42,696 nt of DNA from Nocardia donostiensis (GTDB lineage Bacteria; Actinomycetota; Actinomycetes; Mycobacteriales; Mycobacteriaceae). The position numbers and the translations under genes were made by a program. Each line of letters begins with the position of its first letter. Position 1 is the stretch's first letter. Positions 23,014-30,873 of the stretch are shown one piece after another. The DNA lies in contig NZ_MUKP01000041.1 of the NCBI RefSeq assembly GCF_002081715.1, forward strand, positions 1-42,696. Reading direction: 5' to 3'. Under the pieces are notes generated by a model, which had not been told where the DNA came from, ran no database searches, and saw only the letters and a list, made by a program, of their open reading frames with translations.

Positions 23014-23889
23014 CTACCCCCGCTGTTCCAGCTGCCGGATCAGTCGGTGCAGACCGGTGTCGTTGGCCAATCTGCTGTCCAGCACCACGTTCACCACCCC
23101 GCGTAGCAGCGCGTAGGGCTCCCATCCGCCGGGCGCGATGGTGCGCGCGGCCCGGCGGGCGATCCCGTCGGCGATGGTGCGTGCCGCCTCCTCGGGGGTG
23201 ATGCGGATGTTCAGCGGCCACGGCAGGTAGCCGTCGAGTTCCTGTCCGAGTTCGTCCTCGTCGAGCATATTGCGGGTCATCTGGGTCTGTACCACGCCGA
23301 AATAGGCGACGCCTGCGCTGGCACCGACCGCGGCGAGTTCTACACGCAGCGCGCGGCCGAGCTGCTCGACCCCCGCCTTGCTCACCATGTACGGCGAACC
23401 GCCCATACCGGGTGCAAACGCGGCACACGACGACACCACGACCACATGTCCGCGCGCCGCCACCACATAGTCCAGTGCTGGCCGCACCGTGTTGAACACC
23501 CCGTTGAGGTTGATCGCCATCACCCGGTCGAACTCGTCCGGGTCCATGGTCCGCAGTGTCGCAGGTCGCGGCGTCACCCCGGCGTTGGCCACCACCACAT
23601 CCAACCTGCCGAACCGCCGCACCGTTTCCTCGACCGCCCGCTGCATATCTGCTCGATCGGCGACATCGGCGGCGATCGAATAAGCGCGCTCCCCCAGCGC
23701 GGACGCCGCCCGCCCCGCCATCGCCGCATCGACGTCCACCAGCGCCACGGATGCGCCGCGGCGATACAGGATATCGGCAACCTTGCGGCCGATGCCCTGC
23801 CCGGCGCCCGTGATCAGCGCGGTTTTCCCCCGGACATCGTAGGACGGGCCCGCGAGAAGGTTGAGCGGGTTGAACCAGCCGATATCCAT
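23014..23889 (-). CDS. Short-chain dehydrogenase/reductase
   Basis: Classical SDR. The cofactor motif is TGAGQGIG, with NAG in VVVANAGV. Catalytic Ser is in VVVSSCAAFAPG and Tyr-x-x-x-Lys in YMVSKAG. The C-terminal ~100 residues are longer than in a minimal SDR and resemble SadH-type proteins associated with the mymA operon of mycobacteria. ATG 23889 overlaps the stop of the monooxygenase gene (TGATG). It is the last gene of a four-gene oxidation operon. Substrate unknown; a lipid alcohol/ketone step is plausible. Confidence 0.92.
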   Translation of the reverse strand: MDIGWFNPLNLLAGPSYDVRGKTALITGAGQGIGRKVADILYRRGASVALVDVDAAMAGRAASALGERAYSIAADVADRADMQRAVEETVRRFGRLDVVVANAGVTPRPATLRTMDPDEFDRVMAINLNGVFNTVRPALDYVVAARGHVVVVSSCAAFAPGMGGSPYMVSKAGVEQLGRALRVELAAVGASAGVAYFGVVQTQMTRNMLDEDELGQELDGYLPWPLNIRITPEEAARTIADGIARRAARTIAPGGWEPYALLRGVVNVVLDSRLANDTGLHRLIRQLEQRG

Positions 23890-25352
23890 CAAGCGGTCAC
23901 CTCATAGGCTTCGTGGTCGAATCGGGCAGTGCGGCGGCGGTATTCGAAGCTCCAGCTGGGGTAGAGCCCGGCATTGCTCTTCCCGTCGGGGGTCGTGTAG
24001 TACGTGTGGCAGCCGCCGGTGAGCCAGACGGTGTCCCTACTGCGCTCGGCCATTTCGTCGACGAACGCAGCCTGCACTTCGGGTTTGACCTCCACCCGTT
24101 GGGCACCCTCGGCACGCATCTTCCGCATCGCATCGACGATATAGGTGATCTGCGATTCGATCATGTAGATCGCTGATTGGTTACCGGCGGCCCCGAACGG
24201 GCCGAGGGTGACGAAGAAGTTAGGGAAACCCGCCATCGCGGTGCCCAGATACGACCGGGGCTGCTCCCGGTACTGCGCGGCGATCGACACCCCATCGCGG
24301 CCGATGATGCGGTCGAACGCGGCCGGGATCGGTTCGAAACCGGTGCCGAAGATGATGGTGTCGACCGGGATCTCGTCGCCGGCGCGGGTGCGGATCGAAT
24401 GCGGCCGCACTTCGGCGATCCCGTCGGTCACCACATCGACGTTGGGCTGGTCGAGCGCGGGTAGGTAGGCGTCGGAGAAGATGGCGCGTTTGCAGCCGAT
24501 CACGTAATCGGGGGTGACTTTCTTGCGCAGTTCGGGATCGCGGATCTGGCGGCGCAGTTGCCACCTGCCGAGCAGCTCGTAAGGGTGGCGGAACCGGTTG
24601 TCGACGAAACCGACCAGCCCGAAACCTTCCAGCAGGGTGTACCAGGTGCCGCGGACCGCTTTGCCCGCCATCGGCAGGTTGCGCAGCAGCAGCCGCTCCA
24701 CACCGCTGGTTTTGCGGTCCATTCGCGGCACGATCCACGGGGCGGACCGCTGGAACACGGTCAGCCTGGCCACTGCCGGCTGGATCTCCGGTACGAACTG
24801 CACGGCCGATGCCCCGGTGCCGATCACCGCGACCCGCTCGCCGGTGAGGTCGTGCTCATGATCCCAGTGCAGGGAGTGAAACGTTGTGCCCGCGAAGGTG
24901 TCCAACCCGGGCAGCGAGGGGTATTTGGCCTCGGCGAACACACCGGTCGCCGAGATCAGGAAGTCGGCGGTGAGCTTGCCGCGGGCGGTTTCGAGCTGCC
25001 ATCGGTTGTTGTCGGTGTCCCAGCGGGCGTCCAACAGTTCGTCGCGGTAGCGGATATGGCGCACCACCCCGTGTTCGGCCGCTACCCGGCGCAGGTAGGC
25101 GAGGATTTCGCGCTGTTTGCCGTACATGCGCGACCAGTTCGGGTTCGGCGCGAACGAGTAGCTGTACAGGTGGGAGGGAACATCGCAGGCGCACCCGGGG
25201 TAGGTGTTGGCCTGCCAGGTGCCGCCCAGGTCGTCTGCACGTTCGAGGATCACCAGGTCACCGAAACCGGCTTCGCGCAGTTTGATCGCCAAGCCGATAC
25301 CGCCGAAACCGGCCCCAACGATCACGATATTGCGGTGTTCGATCGTGGACAT
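23889..25352 (-). CDS. Flavin-containing monooxygenase, Baeyer-Villiger type
   Basis: 487 residues. The FAD Rossmann motif GAGFGGIG is at 13-20 and the NADPH motif GTGASA at 178-183. Between them FAGTTFHSLHW (153-163) matches the Baeyer-Villiger fingerprint FxGxxxHxxxW. LGGTWQANTYPGCACDVPSH is also typical of EthA/MymA-like enzymes. It inserts one oxygen into ketones or oxidises soft heteroatoms. It lies 35 nt downstream of the 2Fe-2S reductase gene and overlaps the SDR gene, consistent with an alcohol-ketone-ester sequence; the substrate is unknown. Confidence 0.93.
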   Translation of the reverse strand: MSTIEHRNIVIVGAGFGGIGLAIKLREAGFGDLVILERADDLGGTWQANTYPGCACDVPSHLYSYSFAPNPNWSRMYGKQREILAYLRRVAAEHGVVRHIRYRDELLDARWDTDNNRWQLETARGKLTADFLISATGVFAEAKYPSLPGLDTFAGTTFHSLHWDHEHDLTGERVAVIGTGASAVQFVPEIQPAVARLTVFQRSAPWIVPRMDRKTSGVERLLLRNLPMAGKAVRGTWYTLLEGFGLVGFVDNRFRHPYELLGRWQLRRQIRDPELRKKVTPDYVIGCKRAIFSDAYLPALDQPNVDVVTDGIAEVRPHSIRTRAGDEIPVDTIIFGTGFEPIPAAFDRIIGRDGVSIAAQYREQPRSYLGTAMAGFPNFFVTLGPFGAAGNQSAIYMIESQITYIVDAMRKMRAEGAQRVEVKPEVQAAFVDEMAERSRDTVWLTGGCHTYYTTPDGKSNAGLYPSWSFEYRRRTARFDHEAYEVTA

Positions 25353-25387
25353 CGTGGTCTTCCCAGCCTTTCGCCGAGCTAGATGGG

Positions 25388-26425
25388 CTACAGGTCGAGC
25401 ACAAGCGAATCGCGGGCTGCCCGAGAGACACAGGTGAGCATGTGGGTGCCGCGTTCGGATGCGGGCAGGATGCGGTCGCGGTGGTCCACCTCGCCCGCTC
25501 GCACCGCCACCTTGCAGCTGCCGCAGAACCCTTGCCTGCAGGAGTAGACGACGCCGGGCAGAGCGCGGCGGATCGCGGTGAGCGCGGTCTCCTGTGCGCC
25601 CACGCGGATGGTGCGGCCGCTGCGGGCCAGCGTGATATCGAACTCGCGGCCGTCGACCACGGGGCGGGCCGAGAAACGTTCGATGTGCAGCGAACCGGTC
25701 GGGTTGAGGTGGAACATGCTGCGCGCCGCGGCGTCCAGCATCGGCGGTGGACCGCAGACATACACCGCGGCGCCGGGTGCGGCGCGGGCGATCAGCGCGG
25801 GCACATCGGGTGTGCCGAATTCGTCGTCGGGCCGGATATCGGCGTCGGCGGGAAGCCGGTCGAGGAAGGGCATGGTGTCCCTGGTACGCCCGGTGTACAC
25901 GAGCAGGCCGCGGCTGCCCGCTGCCCGGACCATCGGCAGGATCGGTGTGATCCCGATACCGCCGGCGAGGAACAGATACGACGGCGCGTCGACGAAAGTG
26001 AAGGCGTTACGGGGCCCGCGGATACGGACCAGGTCGCCGGCACGTAACCGTTCGTGCACCTCGCGGGAACCACCGCCGCCGTCCGCGATGCGGCGCACCG
26101 CGATCCGATAGCTGAACCGGTCGGCCGGGTCGCCGCACAGCGAGTACTGGCGTTGCTTCCCGGAGGGCAGGAACACATCCAGATGCGATCCCGGCTTCCA
26201 TGCGGGCAGTTCGCCACCGTCCGGCGCGGCGAGAGTCACCTCGACCACGTCGACTGCTTCCCGCTGTATTGCACGGACCACGAGTTCGCGTTCGAACCCG
26301 CTGCGACGTACCGGTTTCGGACGCGACAGCAACGCCGCGGCGGGGTTGGCCACGAAAAGCAGTTTGTAGGCGTCCATCACGGCGCCGATCGCGCGCAGAC
26401 CGTACGGCGGCGTGGTCGTGCCCAT
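25388..26425 (-). CDS. PDR/VanB-type ferredoxin reductase (flavin plus 2Fe-2S)
   Basis: ~345 residues. Domain order: ~45-residue leader, flavin-binding barrel with RQYSLCGD, NAD(P)-binding domain with GGIGITPILPM and CGPPPMLD, and a C-terminal plant-type ferredoxin domain with the cluster motif CRQGFCGSC plus MLTCVSRA. It passes electrons from NAD(P)H through flavin to the 2Fe-2S centre and on to an oxygenase. ATG 26425 overlaps the stop of the diiron protein (TGATG). That protein is its most likely electron acceptor, since the adjacent flavin monooxygenase reduces its own flavin with NADPH. Confidence 0.93.
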   Translation of the reverse strand: MGTTTPPYGLRAIGAVMDAYKLLFVANPAAALLSRPKPVRRSGFERELVVRAIQREAVDVVEVTLAAPDGGELPAWKPGSHLDVFLPSGKQRQYSLCGDPADRFSYRIAVRRIADGGGGSREVHERLRAGDLVRIRGPRNAFTFVDAPSYLFLAGGIGITPILPMVRAAGSRGLLVYTGRTRDTMPFLDRLPADADIRPDDEFGTPDVPALIARAAPGAAVYVCGPPPMLDAAARSMFHLNPTGSLHIERFSARPVVDGREFDITLARSGRTIRVGAQETALTAIRRALPGVVYSCRQGFCGSCKVAVRAGEVDHRDRILPASERGTHMLTCVSRAARDSLVLDL

Positions 26426-27327
26426 CAAGAATCACCCGGCTCACCCGCGCGAGCGGCCGGGGAATGCGCCAGATAACGCAACGCCTTGTCCATCGACCCG
26501 AGCTGCGACGGATGGAACCCGGGACGCAGATAGCGCGGGATCTCGGTGGCGAAGATCGTGAATTTGGGGATCACTCCGCGTGCGGTCGCGCTGAGGAATT
26601 GCCACGGCCAGGATGGGCCCTTCTTCGGTGTCGGGTCCTTGGCGTACAGATAGGCCGACGAGAGCAGAAATGTGGCAAGCAACGCGGTGCTGGCCACCAG
26701 CGCCGTCCGCGCTTTACGCAGATAACCGCCGTCTACATGCATGTAGGCGTCGTAGACGACGCTGCGATGCTCGACTTCTTCGGCACCGTGCCAGCGGATC
26801 AGATCCAGCATCGTCGGGTCCATGCCGAGTTTTTCGTACCGGTCGTTGTCCAGCAGCCATTCGCCGATCACGGCGGTGTAATGCTCCATCCCGGCGAACA
26901 GGCCGAGCCGTTCCTTGAGCCATTCCTCTTTCGCACGACCGGTGAGCCCGTGGTCGCCGAGTACGCGGTCGACGAGCCAGCTGAACTTCTCGACCATCGA
27001 ATCGACGTCCAGCCCGATGGATTGCAGATGTTTGCGCGCGCCCTCGTGGCTGTTGGCGTGCATTGCTTCCTGCCCGACGAAGCCGGCCACTTCTTCCCGC
27101 AGCCGTTCGTCGTCGATATAGGGCAGTGCTTCGCCGAGCGCCTGCGCCATTGCCCGTTCGCCTTCGGGAAGCACCAGGTGCATCACGTTGATGATGTGGG
27201 TGGCCAAGACCTCGCCCGGGATGTAGTGCATCGGCACGGACGAGAAGTCGAAATGCACATCGCGCGCGTTGATCGCATGCGATTCCTCGCGGTAGTCGCG
27301 CTCCGATGCGCGGGTCTGCTGCACCAT
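26425..27327 (-). CDS. PF10118 'metal-dependent hydrolase' family protein, likely diiron oxidase
   Basis: 300 residues. The family is usually annotated as a predicted metal-dependent hydrolase. The sequence shows a ferritin-like carboxylate pattern: E57, E87xxH90 (QEAMHANSHEG), E149 (GMEHYTAV) and E184xxH187 (AEEVEHRS), the arrangement expected for a four-helix diiron site. A hydrophobic stretch (ALVASTALLATFLLSSAYLY) near 208-235 suggests membrane association. It is first in an operon whose next gene encodes a 2Fe-2S reductase. I infer an oxygen-activating diiron enzyme rather than a hydrolase. ATG 27327; palindromic operator just upstream. Confidence 0.85.
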   Translation of the reverse strand: MVQQTRASERDYREESHAINARDVHFDFSSVPMHYIPGEVLATHIINVMHLVLPEGERAMAQALGEALPYIDDERLREEVAGFVGQEAMHANSHEGARKHLQSIGLDVDSMVEKFSWLVDRVLGDHGLTGRAKEEWLKERLGLFAGMEHYTAVIGEWLLDNDRYEKLGMDPTMLDLIRWHGAEEVEHRSVVYDAYMHVDGGYLRKARTALVASTALLATFLLSSAYLYAKDPTPKKGPSWPWQFLSATARGVIPKFTIFATEIPRYLRPGFHPSQLGSMDKALRYLAHSPAARAGEPGDS

Positions 27328-27343
27328 TACCCGAATGTACAGC

Positions 27344-27368
27344 GCAACATTTTGTATTTCAATGTTGC
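27344..27368. promoter_or_regulatory. Operator-like palindrome between TetR gene and oxidation operon
   Basis: GCAACATT (27344-27351) and AATGTTGC (27361-27368) form a perfect 8-bp inverted repeat with a 9-nt AT-rich centre. It lies 17 nt upstream of the diiron gene start and ~53 nt from the divergent TetR start, as expected for a TetR-dimer site controlling both. Confidence 0.75.
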
Positions 27369-27420
27369 AGCAGGTTGAGCGATAAACCCGCTGGCCCAGC
27401 GGCCTTGCTAGCGTTGGTCC

Positions 27421-28026
27421 ATGTCCGCTGCGTTTCCGTCTTCACCGGGGCTTCACGACTCTGTCGAGGCCCGCATTCTGGACGCGGCGCTCGTCCGGTT
27501 CGGGGAGTTCGGCGTCAAGAAAACGACCATCGAAGACATCGCACGCCAGGCAGGGGTGGACCGGGTGACGGTCTACCGGCGAATCGGCTCCCGCGACGAC
27601 GTCGTCCAAGCGGTGGCCAGCCGCGAAGTAGCGGCGGTGCTGACCGAACTCGACGCGATCTCCGCACGCCACACCGACCTGGGCGATCTGATGGCGGAAT
27701 TCTTCGTCATGGTGATGACCCGCTGGCGCGAACACCCCCTGGCGAACCGGATGCTGGCCCTCGAACCCGACCGCATCCTCCCCAAAATCACCATCGAAGG
27801 CACCCCCGTCTTCGCCATGTCGGTCGCGGCCATCCACACCGCCCTGTGCCGCGCCGCCGACGCAGGCCTGCTCACCGAACCACCCGATCTGCTGAACCGC
27901 GCCGAAGTGGTGTGCCGCATCGTGCACTCGTTCGTCCTCGGCCCGCAGGGCATGATCCCCATCGACTCCGACGAAGACCTCGCCGATTTCGCCCGCACCT
28001 ACCTGGTGCCGATCGTCACCGGTTGA
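27421..28026 (+). CDS. TetR family regulator of the oxidation operon
   Basis: 201 residues. The HTH is ILDAALVRFGEFGVKKTTIE, then DIARQAGVDRVTVYRRIGSR. The C-terminal ligand domain is unassigned. It is divergent from the diiron/reductase/monooxygenase/SDR operon across a 93-bp gap with a perfect palindrome, so it likely represses that operon and responds to its substrate. It is convergent with the NAD(P)-binding gene downstream. Confidence 0.92.
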   Translation: MSAAFPSSPGLHDSVEARILDAALVRFGEFGVKKTTIEDIARQAGVDRVTVYRRIGSRDDVVQAVASREVAAVLTELDAISARHTDLGDLMAEFFVMVMTRWREHPLANRMLALEPDRILPKITIEGTPVFAMSVAAIHTALCRAADAGLLTEPPDLLNRAEVVCRIVHSFVLGPQGMIPIDSDEDLADFARTYLVPIVTG

Positions 28027-28067
28027 ACAGCACCGGCGTCGACCCGAGGCACGATGCACATCGGCCG

Positions 28068-28733
28068 TCAGTAAGCCACGGTCAACCGCGTTCCGACGCT
28101 TGGATTCTCGAGCTCGTCCAGCACCGCGACCGCGAAATCTTCGACACTGATGTGCGAACTGCCGTCCGAGGTGGTGAGCAAAGTGTCGGTGCCCCTGCGG
28201 TAAGTACCGGTGCGGGTGCCGGGTTCGAGGATCGCGGGCGGACTGAGGTAGGTCCAGTTGGTGGCCGGGTATTTCTCGCAGGTGCGCAACTGGGCGACAC
28301 TCGCCTCGGCGACAGCCCGCCACTGCTCCGGCACATAGTCCGGATCGTCCACGACGAGGAGATTCGCATCTCCAGGTGAGCGCAGCGGCCCGGCCCCGCC
28401 GACGACCACTACGCGCGTACCGGATTCCACTGCCGTATCGAGCACCGTCGCGGTAACCTCCGGTAGGGCTTCTTCTCCCGGAATCGCCCGTACGCTCAGA
28501 ACCACGGCATCGGATCCGGCGAGCAGTTCACGCACGGCGTTCCGGTCGCCCGCGTCGGCGGCCACTGCGGTAACCGCCCCCGGAGACGGTAGCGAAGTGT
28601 GACCGCGGAGAGACCCGCGAGCGCCGCAACTCGAACCCCGAGAGACCGCGGTAACCAGGTGGCCGCGCTGCGCGGCCTCACCGGTAACTCGCGAGCCGAC
28701 CATGCCGGTTGCGCCGATAACAGTGATTCTCAT
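28068..28733 (-). CDS. NAD(P)-binding SDR-like (atypical) protein
   Basis: 221 residues. The N-terminal dinucleotide motif is MRITVIGATGMVGSR and continues TVIGATG-style as in YwnB/NmrA-like proteins. VVVVGGAGPL, NWTYLSPPAILEPG and the closing SHISVEDFAVAVLDELE are typical of these atypical SDRs. It lacks a clear YxxxK catalytic pair, so a redox-sensing or reductase role is possible. ATG 28733 has AAAGGA upstream and overlaps the EamA stop (ATGA), making a two-gene operon. Confidence 0.88.
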   Translation of the reverse strand: MRITVIGATGMVGSRVTGEAAQRGHLVTAVSRGSSCGARGSLRGHTSLPSPGAVTAVAADAGDRNAVRELLAGSDAVVLSVRAIPGEEALPEVTATVLDTAVESGTRVVVVGGAGPLRSPGDANLLVVDDPDYVPEQWRAVAEASVAQLRTCEKYPATNWTYLSPPAILEPGTRTGTYRRGTDTLLTTSDGSSHISVEDFAVAVLDELENPSVGTRLTVAY

Positions 28734-29662
28734 GCCGAATGTCCTTTCGAAGAGATGCGGCCGGGCGTGATCTGCCCGGCCAGCAAAGCGGCCAGAGCCA
28801 AGACGAAACCGGCCATCTGGATGGGGTTGAAGAACTCGCCGAGCAGTACGACACCGAGCACGGCGGCGACCAGAGGCGACAGCAGTCCGAGCAGGGCGGT
28901 GGAGGTGACGGGCAGCGCGCCGATACCGCGGAACCACAGGGTGTAGGCGATGACGCCGCCCACCACGCCGAGCCACGCGTACCCCAGTACCGCTCGGGCA
29001 TCGATTCCGGCGGGCACGCCCTCCACGAGCAGGGCGAGCGGCAGGAGGAAAAGGCCGCCCGCGATGAGTTGCCATCCGGCGACCGCCATCGGCCCCACAC
29101 CGGAGGGCCGACCCCACCGTTTGGTGAGCGTCACCCCGAGAGCCATCGCGACCGCCCCCGCGAGGCCGGCCAGTACACCGGCCACATCGAATCCTGCGCC
29201 CGGCCCGATGACCACGAGCCCCACCCCGGCCACCCCGGCCACCGCCCACGACAGCCGCCATACCGTCGGCCGTTCCGACAACACCATGGCGGCGAGGGCC
29301 GCCACCACGATCGGCTGCGCGGCCCCCAGCGTCGCGGCCACCCCGCCGGGGAGGCGTTCGGCGGCGAAGAACAACAGCGGGAAGAACATTCCGATGTTCA
29401 GCACGCCGAGGATGCTCGCCTTCCACCACCAGGAGCCGCGCGGCAATGTCCGGGTGATCGCCAGCGCGAGCAGTCCGGCAGGCAGCGCACGCATCAGGGC
29501 TGCGAACATCGGGTGGCCGACGGGCAGCATCTCGGTGGTCACCACGTAGGTGGTACCCCAGACGGCGGGCGCGAGGGCGGTCGCGGCGATGATCGCAGCC
29601 CGTGACGGGAATGCGGTGCGGCCGAGCGTGTTCGGGAGAGGTGGGGCGGCTGTCGTAATCAC
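28730..29662 (-). CDS. EamA/DMT family exporter
   Basis: 310 residues with ten hydrophobic segments in two EamA repeats. Repeat 1 contains ALAPAVWGTTYVVTTEMLP and PIVVAALAAMVLSERPT; repeat 2 contains AWLGVVGGVIAYTLWFRGI and LSPLVAAVLGVVLLGEFF. DMT transporters export amino acids, metabolites or drugs; the substrate is not evident. It diverges from a LysR regulator with ~80 bp between starts, a classic arrangement for LysR-controlled efflux, and overlaps the downstream NAD(P)-binding gene. Confidence 0.92.
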   Translation of the reverse strand: MITTAAPPLPNTLGRTAFPSRAAIIAATALAPAVWGTTYVVTTEMLPVGHPMFAALMRALPAGLLALAITRTLPRGSWWWKASILGVLNIGMFFPLLFFAAERLPGGVAATLGAAQPIVVAALAAMVLSERPTVWRLSWAVAGVAGVGLVVIGPGAGFDVAGVLAGLAGAVAMALGVTLTKRWGRPSGVGPMAVAGWQLIAGGLFLLPLALLVEGVPAGIDARAVLGYAWLGVVGGVIAYTLWFRGIGALPVTSTALLGLLSPLVAAVLGVVLLGEFFNPIQMAGFVLALAALLAGQITPGRISSKGHSA

Positions 29663-29741
29663 CTCTGAAGTTTCACCGGATCAGCATTGATGAGTCCAAC
29701 GCATACTTGTCATTCCATCGATCTCATTTCACGATTGTTCG

Positions 29742-30638
29742 ATGGAGCTGCAACAGATGCGGTACGTCGTCGCGGTGGCGGAAACGAAGAATTTCACTCG
29801 TGCCGCCCAGCAATGTTTCGTCGTCCAGTCGGCGCTCAGTCACCAGATCGCCGCCCTGGAACGAGAGTTGGGCGTGCAACTGTTCGCCCGCACCAGCCGC
29901 CGCGTCCAGCTCACCGCCGCGGGCGAGGCGTTCCTGCCCGCCGCCCGCCAATGCCTGGAGGCCGCCGAACGGGCCGCAGCCGAAGCCGCCGCCGCTGCCG
30001 GACAGGTGCGCGGCCAATTGCGGATCGGCGTTATCCCGACCGCCGCCGCGCTGGACGTTCCCGCCGCCCTGCACCGCTTTCGCGAGCAACATCCCATGGT
30101 GCGGATCGCTTTGCGGGTCGGGACCAGTGACGAGCTCACCGCCCAGGTCCGCGCAGGCGACCTCGACGTCGCCTTCCTCGGCTTACCTGAATCCGATCAC
30201 CCGCGTGGTGTTCACGCCCACGAACTCGGCCGCGACCGCCACGTCGCTGTCACCGCCGTCGACCACCCACTGGCCAGGCGAAAAAAGGTGAACCTGCGTC
30301 GACTGGCCGAGGAAACCTTTGTCGACTTCCCCGCCGACTCTCCCGGCCGCGCCCAAAGCGATCAAGCCTTCGCCGCCGCCGCCCTCACCCGCGATGTCGC
30401 CTTCGAGATAGCCACCGCCGACCTGATAGCCCGCATTGTCGCGCAAGGCCTCGCCATCGCCCTGCTGCCCTCCGCCGTCGCCTCCGGCCTGCCCGGTCTT
30501 GCGACGATCGCTGTCACCGACGGGCCCGGCCGCATCGAATGGCTCGTTTGGAGCACATTCAACCCCTCCCCCGCCACCAAGGCCTTCCTCGAAACGATCC
30601 GAACGTTTCAGCTGGCCATCCCTACTGGCGATGCTTGA
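29742..30638 (+). CDS. LysR family transcriptional regulator
   Basis: 298 residues. The N-terminal HTH is MRYVVAVAETKNFTRAAQQC, then VVQSALSHQIAALERELGVQ and LFARTSRRVQLTAAG. The effector domain starts at GQLRIGVIPT and includes AQVRAGDLDVAFLGLP. It is divergent from the EamA/NAD(P)-binding operon and probably activates it in response to an exported or related metabolite. Alternating A/T-rich steps lie in the 80-bp intergenic region, but no clear T-N11-A box was fixed. Confidence 0.93.
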   Translation: MELQQMRYVVAVAETKNFTRAAQQCFVVQSALSHQIAALERELGVQLFARTSRRVQLTAAGEAFLPAARQCLEAAERAAAEAAAAAGQVRGQLRIGVIPTAAALDVPAALHRFREQHPMVRIALRVGTSDELTAQVRAGDLDVAFLGLPESDHPRGVHAHELGRDRHVAVTAVDHPLARRKKVNLRRLAEETFVDFPADSPGRAQSDQAFAAAALTRDVAFEIATADLIARIVAQGLAIALLPSAVASGLPGLATIAVTDGPGRIEWLVWSTFNPSPATKAFLETIRTFQLAIPTGDA

Positions 30639-30654
30639 TTCCGGCACAACCAGC

Positions 30655-30835
30655 CCTTCGACGACGATTCGCTGCCGCGCTCGCCGACAACGAACGACAG
30701 CTCACCGATCGCCGACCTCGCCATGGCCGACCACTACCTCGCCGACCTCGAACAGCTGAAAATCATGACCGGCCCGCAAGCCCGTACCGAGGCCACGACC
30801 CGGTTGGCCACCGGAACCCCGCCAAGGCGATGCGG
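30655..30835 (+). pseudogene. Frameshifted gene fragment, family unknown
   Basis: Two coding-like pieces follow each other in different frames. One reads RRFAAALADNERQLTD and, after a shift near 30711, the other reads DLAMADHYLADLEQLKIMTG and PQARTEATTRLA. Joined, they would make a continuous acidic helical C-terminus. No start codon or ribosome site precedes them. They sit directly after the LysR stop. I do not recognise the family. Confidence 0.4.
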
Positions 30836-30873
30836 CAGCACCTTCGGTCGCGGGTTCGCCGCGAGTGATGCAG

